From NCBI GenBank assembly GCA_945888325.1, contig CAMDAC010000005.1, positions 62,001-126,000 of the forward strand: 64,000 nucleotides of DNA. Direction: 5' to 3'. Shown here piece by piece: positions 1-9,298 of the stretch (its first letter is position 1; every line of letters begins with the position of its first letter). The notes under the pieces were generated by a model that did not search any database, was not told where the DNA came from, and was given only the letters and a program-made list of their open reading frames with translations. Origin of the DNA: Candidatus Sulfopaludibacter sp. SbA3 (GTDB lineage: Bacteria; Pseudomonadota; Alphaproteobacteria; Caulobacterales; Hyphomonadaceae). The translations under genes and the position numbers were made by a program.

Positions 1-868
1 GCTGGTCAAGCGCGCCGATGGCAATGCCGTTGAAGGACGTCTTCAGCGGGTCCTTGGTGCACAGCTGCTTGCCTGCGCGAAGGCGGTCATCTTCTTCTTC
101 GAAGTGCTCGGCGATGAACGTCGCGCGGAAATTGTCGGTCGGTTCGAACAGGATCGAGCCGCGAATACCATACAGTTCCCGTCCGTCGATAGACTGGCCG
201 GTGACGGTGTTGTTTGCAAACCCGTCGCGCTCAAGATAGCTGCCAGCCACGCGAACGGCGAGCATGTCGCCGATCGGCACGTTCAGCATGCCTTTGTACT
301 TGGTCGTGTTGTAGTTGCCGAGGGTGATGGTGGCGCTGCCCTCATACTCGTCCAGGATCGGCTTCGCGGTGATGGCGTTGAACACGCCGCCGGTGGCGTT
401 ACGGCCGTAGAGCGTACCTTGCGGGCCGCGCAGAACCTCGACGCGCTCCATGTCGAAGAACTCGGCTTCGAGGAGGCGGTTGGCGCCCAGCGGCACGTCG
501 TTCTGGTGGATACCCACGCCCGCGTCGCTCGACTGGGCGACGGCGTCGACGCCGATACCGCGGATACGGAAGTTGAAGCCGCCAAAGTTGCCGGCCGTGA
601 AGGCGGTGTTCGGGATGGCTTTCAGGAGGTCAGGGCCGCCGGTCAGCTGCATCTTGTCGAGGGCAGCCTCGTCAAAGGCCGAAACGGCGATCGGAACGTC
701 CTGGATGGACTGTTCGACTTTTTGGGTGGTGACGGTGACCGTGCCAAGGCGGCGGTCATCTTCCGGTGCGGCGTCTTCCTGGGCGACTGCCAGGGGGCCG
801 AACAGGCTCATCGCCAGGGCCGAAGCACCTGCCAACAAGACGTATTTCGAGTCTGTGATTCGGGTCAT
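1..868 (-). CDS. TonB-dependent receptor, N-terminal part (runs off the left edge)
   Basis: Outer-membrane active transporter; the ligand (siderophore, glycan, vitamin) cannot be told from this part. Reading left from 868, the protein opens with a signal peptide (hydrophobic run ending in AVAQ), a TonB-box-like stretch GTVTVTTQK near residue 45, and the plug domain with the hallmark RVEVLRGPQGTLYGRNATGG. The start is supported by a strong Shine-Dalgarno (GGGGAGG) a few bases upstream. The beta-barrel C-terminus lies outside the window. It is transcribed away from queC; the 230-bp gap between them must hold both promoters. Confidence 0.93.
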   Translation of the reverse strand, partial: MTRITDSKYVLLAGASALAMSLFGPLAVAQEDAAPEDDRRLGTVTVTTQKVEQSIQDVPIAVSAFDEAALDKMQLTGGPDLLKAIPNTAFTAGNFGGFNFRIRGIGVDAVAQSSDAGVGIHQNDVPLGANRLLEAEFFDMERVEVLRGPQGTLYGRNATGGVFNAITAKPILDEYEGSATITLGNYNTTKYKGMLNVPIGDMLAVRVAGSYLERDGFANNTVTGQSIDGRELYGIRGSILFEPTDNFRATFIAEHFEEEDDRLRAGKQLCTKDPLKTSFNGIAIGALDQ

Positions 869-1042
869 TCGAATTTTCCTCCCCTCGGGCCGCACTTTGC
901 AAGGCACCGATTTTGTTGCTGATTTACGAGAAGCCCTCATTGGCGGGACCGCTTCGACCTTCACACAAGTGCAGGAACAGTGCCGTGTCAATTGGTCTCG
1001 CTGGGAGAGGGGCCAAACACTTGGCCGGGGTGTCAAAAATGT

Positions 1043-1079
1043 GACGCAAGCTTCCCTTGCGTCTTGGCCGCTCCCGGCC
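1043..1079 (+). promoter_or_regulatory. Two tandem hairpins just upstream of queC
   Basis: A perfect 8-bp stem (GACGCAAG at 1043-1050 with CTTGCGTC at 1056-1063, 5-nt loop) is followed by a second hairpin (GGCCG 1066-1070 with CGGCC 1075-1079). They end 19 nt before the queC ATG. They could be a structured 5' leader of the que operon. No pyrimidine tract follows that would make a good terminator, and I could not fit the preQ1-I consensus. Confidence 0.35.
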
Positions 1080-1098
1080 GGACTGTTAGACGCCGCCG

Positions 1099-1806
1099 AT
1101 GTCTCAGCATTCCGACACCGCCCTTGTCTTGTTCTCCGGAGGCCAGGATTCCGCCACCTGCCTCGCCTGGGCGCTGGAGCGTTATGCCCGGGTCGAGACG
1201 GTCGGGTTCGACTATGGCCAGCGCCACCGAATCGAACTCGCCTGCCGCGAGACCTTCCGGGGCCGCCTGATCGAGGCCTTCCCCGGCTGGGCGGCCCGTC
1301 TGGGTCCGGATCACCTGCTGGATGCCGGCGTGCTCAAATCCCTCGGCCAGACCGCGATGACCGAGGATGTCGAGATCGAGATGCAGGCGAACGGCCTGCC
1401 GTCCACCTTCGTGCCGGGCCGCAACCTCCTTTTCTTTACCCTCGCTGGCGCTCTCGCCCTGCGCCGCAGCGCCGCCGTCCTCGTCGGCGGCATGTGCGAG
1501 ACGGACTATTCCGGCTATCCCGACTGCCGCGCCGTGACCCTCAAAGCCCAGGAAAAGACGCTGCAGCTGGGCCTCGAGTCCGACCTGATCATCGAAGCGC
1601 CGCTCATGTATATTGACAAGGCCGGCACCTGGGCCCTCGCCGAAACCCTCGGCGGCGAGGCGCTCCTCGGCCTGATCGCCGAGCATACCCACACCTGCTA
1701 TCTCGGCGACCGCACCCGCCGCCATCCCTGGGGCTATGGCTGCGGCACCTGCCCGGCCTGCGAGCTGCGCGCCAATGGCTGGTCCCGCTGGCAGGCCGCG
1801 CGATGA
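1099..1806 (+). CDS. queC: 7-cyano-7-deazaguanine synthase QueC
   Basis: ATP-dependent cytosolic enzyme that turns 7-carboxy-7-deazaguanine plus ammonia into preQ0 in queuosine biosynthesis. The 235-aa protein has the PP-loop ATP-binding motif SGGQDS at residues 13-18 and a C-terminal zinc site of clustered cysteines (CYLGDR..., CGTCPAC), as expected for the family. Its stop overlaps the queE start (ATGA, 1803-1806), so translation is probably coupled. First gene of the queC-queE-queD operon. Confidence 0.97.
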   Translation: MSQHSDTALVLFSGGQDSATCLAWALERYARVETVGFDYGQRHRIELACRETFRGRLIEAFPGWAARLGPDHLLDAGVLKSLGQTAMTEDVEIEMQANGLPSTFVPGRNLLFFTLAGALALRRSAAVLVGGMCETDYSGYPDCRAVTLKAQEKTLQLGLESDLIIEAPLMYIDKAGTWALAETLGGEALLGLIAEHTHTCYLGDRTRRHPWGYGCGTCPACELRANGWSRWQAAR

Positions 1807-2450
1807 CCTACTCGGTCAAGGAAGCCTTCTATACGCTGCAAGGGGAGGGCGCCCAAACGGGGCGCGCCGCCGTCTTCCTGCGCTTCGCCGGCTGCAACCT
1901 CTGGAGCGGCCTCGAACGTGACCGCGCCTCAGCCGTCTGCCGGTTCTGCGACACCGATTTCGTCGGCACGAACGGCGAGGGCGGCGGCAAGTTCCGCGAG
2001 CCCGCCAGCCTCGCCGCGCACATCGCTGCCCTGTGGCAGGCCAGCGCTGCCACCACCGGCAAGCCTTACGTCGTCTGCACCGGCGGCGAGCCGCTGATGC
2101 AGCTGGATCAGCCGCTTGTCGACGCCCTGCAAAGCGTTGGGTTCGAAATTGCTATCGAGACAAATGGCACGCTCGCGGCACCTGCCTCCATTGACTGGAT
2201 CTGCGTCAGCCCGAAAGCCCATGCGGCCCTCGTCCAGACCCATGGCCACGAACTGAAGCTCGTCTACCCCCAAGCCGAGCCTGAAGCGCACCCCGAACGC
2301 TTCGTCTCACTGGACTTCCAGCACTTTTTCCTCCAACCGAGGGACGACGGGCCGGGCGTGTCTCACGTTGCGGAAACGGCCGCTTACTGTTTGAAGAATC
2401 CAAAATGGCGACTGAGCTTGCAAACCCACAAACTGACCGGTCTGCCCTGA
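1803..2450 (+). CDS. queE: 7-carboxy-7-deazaguanine synthase QueE
   Basis: Radical SAM enzyme that rearranges 6-carboxytetrahydropterin to 7-carboxy-7-deazaguanine. Its iron-sulfur motif is the extended C-X14-C-X2-C form (GC followed by 14 residues, then CRFC) near residues 31-49, a variant known for some QueE proteins, rather than the plain CX3CX2C. The substrate-entry region [11 protein letters not shown] and the glycine-rich TGGEPL are present. 215 aa, normal length. The stop overlaps the next ATG (TGATG at 2448-2452). Confidence 0.95.
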   Translation: MTYSVKEAFYTLQGEGAQTGRAAVFLRFAGCNLWSGLERDRASAVCRFCDTDFVGTNGEGGGKFREPASLAAHIAALWQASAATTGKPYVVCTGGEPLMQLDQPLVDALQSVGFEIAIETNGTLAAPASIDWICVSPKAHAALVQTHGHELKLVYPQAEPEAHPERFVSLDFQHFFLQPRDDGPGVSHVAETAAYCLKNPKWRLSLQTHKLTGLP

Positions 2451-2833
2451 TGGCGGAAGGTCATGTGTTCGAGATCTCGAAGGCGGTCACCTTCGAGGCC
2501 GCACACTACATGGGCGGCAAGCCCGAGGGCCATCCCTACCGCGCCATCCACGGCCATTCCTTCCGCCTCGAAGCGACCGTCGCCGGCCGGGTGAAGCCCG
2601 GCGAACAATGGGTCGAAGACCTCGGCCACCTGACCGAGTGCCTGAACGCCACCGCCGCGAAACTCGATCACCGCCTTCTCAACGAGATCGAAGGCCTCGA
2701 GATCCCGACCCTTGAACGCCTCTGCCTCTGGGCCGCAGCCGACCTGAAACCCCATCTCCCGGGCCTCACCCGCGTCGCCATCGCGCGCCCGAGCCTCAAC
2801 GAACGCTGCGAACTGGTCCTGAAGCAGGGCTGA
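2450..2833 (+). CDS. queD: 6-carboxytetrahydropterin synthase-like protein QueD
   Basis: PTPS-fold enzyme for the first dedicated queuosine step, 7,8-dihydroneopterin triphosphate to 6-carboxytetrahydropterin. I chose the ATG that overlaps the queE stop (127 aa, family size) over an in-frame ATG at 2405 inside queE. Zinc ligands FEAAH and HGHSF and the Asp-His pair LDHRLLNE are present. The residue four places before HGH, a catalytic Cys in the E. coli enzyme (C-x3-HGH), is Tyr here (YRAIHGHSF). Activity is likely from operon context, but the active site is not the textbook one. Confidence 0.88.
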   Translation: MAEGHVFEISKAVTFEAAHYMGGKPEGHPYRAIHGHSFRLEATVAGRVKPGEQWVEDLGHLTECLNATAAKLDHRLLNEIEGLEIPTLERLCLWAAADLKPHLPGLTRVAIARPSLNERCELVLKQG

Positions 2834-3139
2834 GCGAAAACCGGTGCACATGCCCGGCCCTGTTCATACTCTAGCGCCTCTTGGCCCCATCTACCGAAAC
2901 CAACTTCCTGTCATTCCGGCGAAAGCCGACACGCAGAAACCCTGCTGCAGATGCGCGTCAAGAGCGCCGTAAAATGCGTGCGCGTCCGCAGCCCCAGCTC
3001 AGGCAAACCGGCCGCAGTCGGCGCGCTGCTGGATCCGAGCCGCCTGGCGCCGCGCTCAAAGCCGCCAAGGGTTGCGCCTTGATGGCCGCCCGGTAAGGTC
3101 ACGCGGGTCGCGCCGAATCCTGATGTTTGCGAGGTCTGC
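2834..3139. other. Intergenic stretch without a convincing gene
   Basis: 306 bases between queD and the MscS gene. No reading frame here has a domain or a ribosome binding site. The one recognisable element is a repeat-like arm (TCATTCCGGCGAAAGCCG, 2911-2928) resembling the palindromic unit found as a doublet at 60676-60763. The MscS promoter should also lie here. Confidence 0.5.
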
Positions 3140-4525
3140 TTGTTCCAGCAACTCTCCGTGCCTTTCCCGGCTGCCGTGCCGGCGGTTGAGCGGCTGATGC
3201 GGGTCGCCTCGGACTGGGGCCGCGAAGCCGTCGCCGATCTCGCCTCGCCGGACACCGTCTGGCAGCTCGCCTCCATCGTCGTGGCCGCCGCCATCGGCTA
3301 TGGCCTGTCGCGCTTTCCGCGCAAGCGCCTGATGGCGGTCGCCGAGGCGCGCGGGCGGATCGACTTCGTGCTCCTCGCCCTTGTCGCTGTCCTGCGCATG
3401 CTCTGGCCGGCCTTCACCGTGCTCTTGCTCGTCGCGGTCACCGCGGCCTTCGAGGCGGCCGGCCTCGGCAGCCGCTCGCTGCACATTGCCATCAGCCTCC
3501 TGACGGCCTGGATCGCAGTGCAGATTGTCACTGCCAGCATGACCCGCGGCGTCGTCTCGAAAACCGTTGCCTTCTCGCTCTGGGCCTTCGCAGCGCTCTA
3601 CATTGTCGGCTGGCTCGGCCCGCTCGGGGAGGGGCTCGAATCGGTCGTCCTGCGCTTCGGCTCGGCGGAAGTGACACTGCTCCGCCTGCTGACGAGCCTC
3701 GGCCTCGCAGCCTTTGCGCTCTGGCTGGGCTGGCTGATCGGCAACCTCGCCCAGTCGCAGATGCGCAGCTCGCAGAACCTTCCGCCCTCGGTCGGCGGCC
3801 TGCTCGGCCAGACGCTGAAGGGCGTCGCCATCATCATCGCCTTCGTCGTCGCACTGAACCTGATCGGGGTGAACCTCGGCGCGCTGACCTTCTTCTCCGG
3901 CGCCCTCGGCGTCGGCATCGGTTTTGGCCTGCAGTCGATCTTCTCGAACTTCATCTCGGGCGTCATCCTGCTGATGGAAAAGACGCTGAAGGTCGGTGAC
4001 TTCATCGAGTTGCAGGGCGGCCTCTCCGGCCTCGTGAAGGAGATCAACTTCCGCTCCACGGTGCTGACCACCAACGACAATATCGACATCATCGTGCCCA
4101 ACGAGGCGTTCATCAAGAACCAGCTGATCAACTGGACGCACATGGATGCCAAGCGCCGCATCCACGTGCCGTTCGGGGTCGCCTATGGCACGCCGAAGGA
4201 ACTCGTCCACAAGGCCGGCCTCGAAGCAGCATCCCGTCTGCCCTGGACCTTTGATGATCAGGGCGAGCGCAAGCCGCAGGTCTGGCTCGTCCGCTTCGGC
4301 GAGTTCCGCCTCGATTTCGAGTTGATCGTCTGGCTGACGGATGAAGCCGTGCTGCGCCCGCAGCGCGTGATGGCGGACTATGTCTGGGAAATCCACTCCG
4401 CCCTCGAGCGACACGATATCCACGTGCCGCATCCGCAGCGCGATCTTTACCTGAAATCGGCCGAAACCCTGTCCGTGCGCATCGAGAAGGGAGCGCGGGA
4501 GGAGGGCGAGAAGAATGATCCGTGA
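3140..4525 (+). CDS. Mechanosensitive ion channel, MscS family
   Basis: Inner-membrane channel that opens on membrane tension and releases solutes on hypo-osmotic shock. 461 aa, with several N-terminal hydrophobic helices, then the pore helix and beta-domain signature GIGFGLQSIFSNFISGV near residues 259-275, followed by VGDFIEL and a conserved C-terminal cytoplasmic domain. The TTG start at 3140 has GAGG 5 nt upstream; an in-frame ATG at 3197 is the alternative. It overlaps the next gene by 11 bp, so the two form one transcription unit. The extra N-terminal helices make it a mid-sized MscS paralogue. Confidence 0.93.
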   Translation: MFQQLSVPFPAAVPAVERLMRVASDWGREAVADLASPDTVWQLASIVVAAAIGYGLSRFPRKRLMAVAEARGRIDFVLLALVAVLRMLWPAFTVLLLVAVTAAFEAAGLGSRSLHIAISLLTAWIAVQIVTASMTRGVVSKTVAFSLWAFAALYIVGWLGPLGEGLESVVLRFGSAEVTLLRLLTSLGLAAFALWLGWLIGNLAQSQMRSSQNLPPSVGGLLGQTLKGVAIIIAFVVALNLIGVNLGALTFFSGALGVGIGFGLQSIFSNFISGVILLMEKTLKVGDFIELQGGLSGLVKEINFRSTVLTTNDNIDIIVPNEAFIKNQLINWTHMDAKRRIHVPFGVAYGTPKELVHKAGLEAASRLPWTFDDQGERKPQVWLVRFGEFRLDFELIVWLTDEAVLRPQRVMADYVWEIHSALERHDIHVPHPQRDLYLKSAETLSVRIEKGAREEGEKNDP

Positions 4526-5249
4526 GCAGATAATACAGTCGCGCGACCATGATCCGCATTTCGCCTGGCGCACGACTGAAGTCCTGCGTATCGAAAACCT
4601 TTCGGACATCGTCTTTGCGCTCGCGCTCGGCATCCTGGTTTCCGCCGGCAGCACGATCCGCACCTTCTCTGATCTGACAGGCTACCTGATCTCCATCATC
4701 CCCATCGCGGCCGGCTTCGCCATGCTCGTCTCGATCTGGAACGACCACTTCCTCTTCTTCCGCCGCTACGCGCTCGCCGACGGGCGCATCATCGTGCTCA
4801 ACACCGCGCTGCTGCTGCTGATCCTCTACATCGCCTATCCGCTGCGCTTCGTGTTCGACAGCCTGTTCGGATTCATCCTGATGCAGGCTGGCCAGACAGA
4901 CCGGATCATCGAGATGGAAGTCGGCTACCGCGAATCCGGGATCATTCTTGCCTTCTTCTCGGCCGGCTTCGGCGCCATCTACCTGACGATCGCCCTGATG
5001 TATGCCCGGACGCTCAGCCTGGCGGCAGAGCTGGGACTATCGGCAAAGGAAAAAGTACTGACGCGGCGTACGCTCTACGTCCATTTCGCGCGGATTGCCG
5101 CCTCGCTCATCGTCGTCGTCCTCGCGAGTTTCACGCCGCTGAACGGATTTGCCGGTTTTGCCCTTACGCTGATCTGGCCCTTCGCTGCCGTCGCCGGCGC
5201 GCTCACCCCGCTCCCGCGAGACAGCGATTCGGCCGCCGCGAATGACTAG
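4515..5249 (+). CDS. TMEM175/DUF1211-like membrane protein
   Basis: 244-aa integral membrane protein with about six hydrophobic segments. Residues 25-31, RIENLSD, followed by a hydrophobic helix, match the R-x3-F-S-D selectivity motif of TMEM175-type potassium channels, with Leu for Phe. The family conducts K+ in characterised members. Co-expression with the MscS gene through an 11-bp overlap suggests a shared role in osmotic or ion homeostasis (inference). The whole topology matches DUF1211 only loosely. Confidence 0.7.
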   Translation: MIREQIIQSRDHDPHFAWRTTEVLRIENLSDIVFALALGILVSAGSTIRTFSDLTGYLISIIPIAAGFAMLVSIWNDHFLFFRRYALADGRIIVLNTALLLLILYIAYPLRFVFDSLFGFILMQAGQTDRIIEMEVGYRESGIILAFFSAGFGAIYLTIALMYARTLSLAAELGLSAKEKVLTRRTLYVHFARIAASLIVVVLASFTPLNGFAGFALTLIWPFAAVAGALTPLPRDSDSAAAND

Positions 5250-5713
5250 TTAAGGGTCTTCGCAAACCGCGCGGCAAACCGGCTCGAGGCCCGGCGCGCA
5301 TCCTGCCAGGTGGTCAGGCCGGCCTGGTGAATGTCGTGCTCATACCATTTGTACTCGAACGGCTCGGACGCCGCGCCCGTCGCATCATATGCCACCGCCT
5401 CCAGCTTCATGCCGCCGAGGCTGACCGAGCGGAACATGTCGAGGCCCGGCTCGTCGGCGCCCTGCTTGAAGGTCGGACGGGAGGGCTTGGCGTCAACGAT
5501 GGTCACGTCGATGCGCGCCACATCGGCGCCGGCCTTGGCAAGCTCGCGCTCAAGGTCCTCGCGCACGCGCTTGGACAGGTACTCGCCTTCCTTGACTCCG
5601 TAGTCCTCGGTCAGCGTCTCGGAAAATTCCGGCGCGTAGGACACGTTGATTTCCGCGGCCATCGCCGCCGGGGCGAGGCTGGCCAGAAGGGCAGCTGCGA
5701 GAAGATGTTTCAT
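5246..5713 (-). CDS. Secreted protein of unknown function
   Basis: 155 aa. Starts at the ATG at 5713, which has GGAG 8 nt upstream; a longer frame up to 5824 lacks a signal peptide at its N-terminus. Residues 1-18 form a clear Sec signal peptide ending AMAAE. The mature part is hydrophilic, of mixed alpha/beta character, with no motif I recognise. Its end overlaps the convergent TMEM175-like gene by 4 bp. Probably periplasmic. Confidence 0.75.
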   Translation of the reverse strand: MKHLLAAALLASLAPAAMAAEINVSYAPEFSETLTEDYGVKEGEYLSKRVREDLERELAKAGADVARIDVTIVDAKPSRPTFKQGADEPGLDMFRSVSLGGMKLEAVAYDATGAASEPFEYKWYEHDIHQAGLTTWQDARRASSRFAARFAKTLN

Positions 5714-5810
5714 GTGAAAGCTCCTGTCGAACGCGTGAAAACCCGGTCTACCCGCGGGTATGTTACCAGCGATTGACCGGGGGAAGAAGTCACACACGCG
5801 TGAAGGCGCT

Positions 5811-6506
5811 TCAGATCGTATCAACCAAAACCAGCTCGGCCGAATTGACGCCTTCCAGGGTCAGCGTCTCGCCGCCGGAAATGGCCGCGCCGTCGCGGGT
5901 CCGCAGCGGCTTGCCGTTGAGCGTCACCTCGCCGTCGGCGACCACGAGATAGCCATACCGGCCCTCCGGCAGCGTGTAGGTCAGCGTCTCGCCGGCCTTG
6001 ACCGTGGCGCCGAGCACCTTGGCGTCCTGGTTGATCACGAGGCTGTCATTCTCGCCGTTGCCCGAAGCCAGCACGGCCCAGTTGCCGGACCGGTCGCCCT
6101 TCGGAAACTTGCGCGCGCCCCAGTTCGGCTTGCCGCCCCGGATGCGCGGCATGATCCACAGCTGGAACAGCTCGGTCTTCACGTCCTCGGCATTCCACTC
6201 GGAATGCTGGATGCCGGACCCGGCGCTCATCACCTGCACGTCGCCGGCCTCGGTGCGACCGGTATTGCCCAGCGAGTCCTTGTGCGTGATCGCACCCTTG
6301 CGGACATAGGTGATGATTTCCATCGAGTCGTGGCCATGCGGCGGAAAGCCGGTGCGCGGCTCGATCTCGTCATCATTCCAGACGCGCAGGGCGCCGTGCT
6401 GTATGCGATTGGGGTCGTAATACTGCGAGAACGAGAAGTGGTAATGGGCGTTGAGCCAGTCATTGCGGAACCGGCCCAGCTTGTCGAACGGACGAATGTC
6501 AATCAT
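5811..6506 (-). CDS. Pirin family protein (bicupin)
   Basis: 231-aa cupin protein. The pirin metal-site residues are recognisable: the two His of PPHGHDSMEIITY near residues 57-59, then His and Glu of GIQHSEWN near 101-103. Bacterial pirins include quercetin dioxygenases and redox-sensing regulators; which applies here is not visible. The start at 6506 has GGAGG 7 nt upstream and begins MIDIRPFDKLG, typical for the family; a longer frame begins upstream at 6590. Confidence 0.93.
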   Translation of the reverse strand: MIDIRPFDKLGRFRNDWLNAHYHFSFSQYYDPNRIQHGALRVWNDDEIEPRTGFPPHGHDSMEIITYVRKGAITHKDSLGNTGRTEAGDVQVMSAGSGIQHSEWNAEDVKTELFQLWIMPRIRGGKPNWGARKFPKGDRSGNWAVLASGNGENDSLVINQDAKVLGATVKAGETLTYTLPEGRYGYLVVADGEVTLNGKPLRTRDGAAISGGETLTLEGVNSAELVLVDTI

Positions 6507-6679
6507 CGAAGGCCTCCATCGGAAGGGTTGCTGTTGCACCCCATATGCGTAGCCGGGGTCTCGCAGGGAAGGGCGCCTTGGCGATGACATTCATGCAGGC
6601 AGCGCATGAATACCCTTGGGACGGGCGGCGCGGCACCTCGCCCCTTGCCGCGACTCGCGCACCGCCTCACAACACCCCG

Positions 6680-8515
6680 ATGCCTCCCGCCCCCGACCTC
6701 AAGGACGCCCGCGCGCTGCTGAAGCGCGTCTACGGCTATGACGCCTTCCGCGGCCTGCAGGAGAACGTCATCGCCGATGTCCTCGCCGGGCGTGACGGCC
6801 TTGCAGTGCTACCAACCGGCGGCGGCAAGTCGCTCTGCTACCAGATACCCGCGCTGCTGCGCGACGGCTGCGGGATCGTCGTCTCGCCGCTGATCGCGCT
6901 GATGGCAGATCAGGTCGACGCGCTGAAGCAGGTCGGCGTGCGGGCCGAACGCCTCGACAGCTCGATGGACTTCAATGCCCGCAGCGCCGCGCTCAGCGCA
7001 GCCGAGCGCGGCGAGATGGACTTGCTCTATGTCTCGCCCGAAGGCCTCGGCACCAGCCTCGCCGAACGGCTCGCAGACATGAACATCTCGCTGATCGCCG
7101 TGGACGAGGCGCACTGCGTCAGCCAGTGGGGCCATGACTTCCGCCCGGACTACCGCGCCCTCGGCCGCCTCAAGGGCCTGTTCCCCGGCGTGCCCCGCCT
7201 CGCCGTCACCGCCACCGCCGACGCGCGCACCCGCGCCGACATCCTCGCGCAGCTCAATCTCACCGACCCCTCCGTACACGTCGCCAGCTTCGACCGGCCG
7301 AACCTCACGCTCTCGGCCGAACCGAAAGTCGGCAACCGCACCCAGCGCGTCGTCCAGCTTGTGAAGGCCCGCGCCGGATCGAGCGGCATTGTCTACGCCG
7401 CCACCCGTAGCGCGGTGGAAGATGTCGCCGACGCGCTGGAAAAAGCCAGCGTGCCCTCGCTGGCCTATCATGCGGGTCTCGATGCCGGCATCCGCGCGGC
7501 GCGCCAGCGGCAGTTCCTGCTGGAGGAAGGGCGCGTGATGTGTGCCACCGTTGCCTTCGGCATGGGCGTCGACAAGCCGGATGTGCGCTTCGTCATCCAT
7601 GCCGATCCTCCGAAAACGCTGGAAGCCTACTGGCAGGAAGTCGGAAGGGCAGGGCGCGACGGCGAACCCGCCGAGGGCGTCGCCCTCTACGGCCCCGCCG
7701 ACATGAACCGCTCGCTGCAGTGGACCTATTCCAGCGATGCGCCGGACGAAGTGAAGCGCGTCCAGCTGACCAAGACGCGCCAGCTGTTCGCATTTTTCAA
7801 CGGCGATGAATGCCGCCGCGGCGGCGTGCGCCGCTATTTCGGCGAGGAGAAGGTCGACCCCTGCGGCGTCTGCGATGCCTGCCGGGGCGAGCTGGGCGCC
7901 AGCCATGACGCGACTCGCTGGGCGCAGATGGCGGTGTCCGCCGTGCTGCGCTGCGGCCAGCGCATCGGGCGCGGCCGCCTCGTGCAGCACCTGCTCGGCG
8001 AAGCGAAGGACGACTTCGACACGGAGCTGTCGAAACTATCCACTTTCGGCATCGGCAAGGACCTGCCCAAGCAGGGCTGGAACCGGGTGTTCGACGCCCT
8101 GATGTTCGAGGGCCTCATCGCCGAAGGCGGCGAGGCGATGCGCCCCGTTGTGATTGTCCCGGATGCCGAGGAAGCCAAATCCCTGTTCCGGGGCGAGCGG
8201 ACCGTCAGCCTGCGCGAGGACCTTGAAGCCCCGCGCCGCCGCAGCCGCACCAAGGGCGCCGCCCGCGCGGCCGTCATGGCGGACCTCTCTGCCCGCGACC
8301 AGTCGGTGTTCGACGCCCTGCGCCAATGGCGCACCGATCTCGCCAAATCGCGCGGTGTGCCGCCCTATGTGATTTTCCACGACCGGACTCTGGCCGAAAT
8401 CGCCCGGGAGAAGCCCTCCAGCCCCGAGGCCCTGCGCGAGATCAGCGGCGTCGGGGAGAAGAAGGCGCAGGCCTATGCCGGTGATGTCGCCCGGATCGTC
8501 GCCGAAGCCGCCTGA
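6680..8515 (+). CDS. recQ: ATP-dependent DNA helicase RecQ
   Basis: 3'-5' DNA helicase for recombination and fork repair. 611 aa, nearly the E. coli length (609). Walker A TGGGKS at residues 46-51, DEAH box (VDEAHCVSQWGHDFRPDY) near 140-157, helicase motif VI VGRAGRDG, four-Cys RQC zinc site (C...CGVCDAC) near 378-400, and a C-terminal HRDC domain (LREISGVGEKKAQAYG-like end). An upstream in-frame extension to 6545 shows no conserved sequence, so the ATG at 6680 was chosen. Confidence 0.97.
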   Translation: MPPAPDLKDARALLKRVYGYDAFRGLQENVIADVLAGRDGLAVLPTGGGKSLCYQIPALLRDGCGIVVSPLIALMADQVDALKQVGVRAERLDSSMDFNARSAALSAAERGEMDLLYVSPEGLGTSLAERLADMNISLIAVDEAHCVSQWGHDFRPDYRALGRLKGLFPGVPRLAVTATADARTRADILAQLNLTDPSVHVASFDRPNLTLSAEPKVGNRTQRVVQLVKARAGSSGIVYAATRSAVEDVADALEKASVPSLAYHAGLDAGIRAARQRQFLLEEGRVMCATVAFGMGVDKPDVRFVIHADPPKTLEAYWQEVGRAGRDGEPAEGVALYGPADMNRSLQWTYSSDAPDEVKRVQLTKTRQLFAFFNGDECRRGGVRRYFGEEKVDPCGVCDACRGELGASHDATRWAQMAVSAVLRCGQRIGRGRLVQHLLGEAKDDFDTELSKLSTFGIGKDLPKQGWNRVFDALMFEGLIAEGGEAMRPVVIVPDAEEAKSLFRGERTVSLREDLEAPRRRSRTKGAARAAVMADLSARDQSVFDALRQWRTDLAKSRGVPPYVIFHDRTLAEIAREKPSSPEALREISGVGEKKAQAYAGDVARIVAEAA

Positions 8516-8611
8516 ACGGCGCTGGGGAATAGTGAGGCTGGCGCCTTGACCCGGTGCCTGCGGCACCGCACCTATACGGCCCACAGACAGATTCCCCTCT
8601 CCGGAGCCCGC

Positions 8612-9214
8612 ATGACCCATTTCCGCCTCGACGATGAAGATGACAAAGAAAAAGGCCCAACGACCGAGCCGAACGCCTTCCTGGAAGCGGCCCTGTTCAA
8701 GGCCCGCACGGTCCTCCTGACCGGCGGGATCGACTTCAAGCAGGCCCAGCGCGTCTCCGAGCGCCTGCTTGCCCTGTCTGCCGAAAGCATGGACCCGATC
8801 CTGCTGGTGCTCTCCTCGCCCGGCGGCCATGTCGAAAGCGGCGACATGATCCATGACATCATCAAGTTCGTGCAGGCGCCCGTCAAAATCCTCGGCACAG
8901 GCTGGGTCGCCTCGGCCGGCGCGCTGATCTATTCGGCCGCAAAGAAAGAAAACCGCTACGCCCTGCCGAACACCCGCTTCCTGCTGCACGAGCCCCGCGG
9001 CGGCGTCGGCGGCCAGGCCACGGATGTCGAGATCCAGGCCCGTGAGATCATCAAGATGCGCCAGCGTCTGAACCAGATCTTCGCGGATGCCACCGGCAAG
9101 ACGCTGGATCAGATCAAGAAGGACACCGACCGTGACTTCTGGATGAGCGCCGAAGAAGCCGTCGAATATGGCCTTGTCGGCAAGATCGTCCGCCACCGGA
9201 ACGAGATCGTCTAG
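8612..9214 (+). CDS. ClpP-family serine protease
   Basis: 200-aa caseinolytic protease subunit. The catalytic triad is intact: Ser in [13 protein letters not shown] (about residue 101), His in FLLHEPRGG (about 126), Asp in [13 protein letters not shown] (about 174). The start has GGAG 6 nt upstream; an in-frame frame from 8546 is not conserved. No clpX, tig or lon lies beside it, so this is probably a second ClpP (ClpP2-like) rather than the housekeeping clpP-clpX copy. A partner ATPase must be encoded elsewhere. Confidence 0.9.
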   Translation: MTHFRLDDEDDKEKGPTTEPNAFLEAALFKARTVLLTGGIDFKQAQRVSERLLALSAESMDPILLVLSSPGGHVESGDMIHDIIKFVQAPVKILGTGWVASAGALIYSAAKKENRYALPNTRFLLHEPRGGVGGQATDVEIQAREIIKMRQRLNQIFADATGKTLDQIKKDTDRDFWMSAEEAVEYGLVGKIVRHRNEIV

Positions 9215-9298
9215 CGGGTCATCGGAGGCCTGTTTGCCTCCCGGTAAGGTTTATGGGTGATGCTTCACCCTTAACCATAACCGGGTGTTTCAGCCTCC

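Noticed and set aside
869-1098. preQ1 riboswitch before queC
   Set aside because: No C-rich loop with the A-rich tail of preQ1-I; the stems present are ordinary hairpins.
3056-4748. Long reverse-strand frames across the MscS and TMEM175-like genes
   Set aside because: His/Asp/Arg-rich composition without hydrophobic order; shadows of the plus-strand membrane-protein genes.
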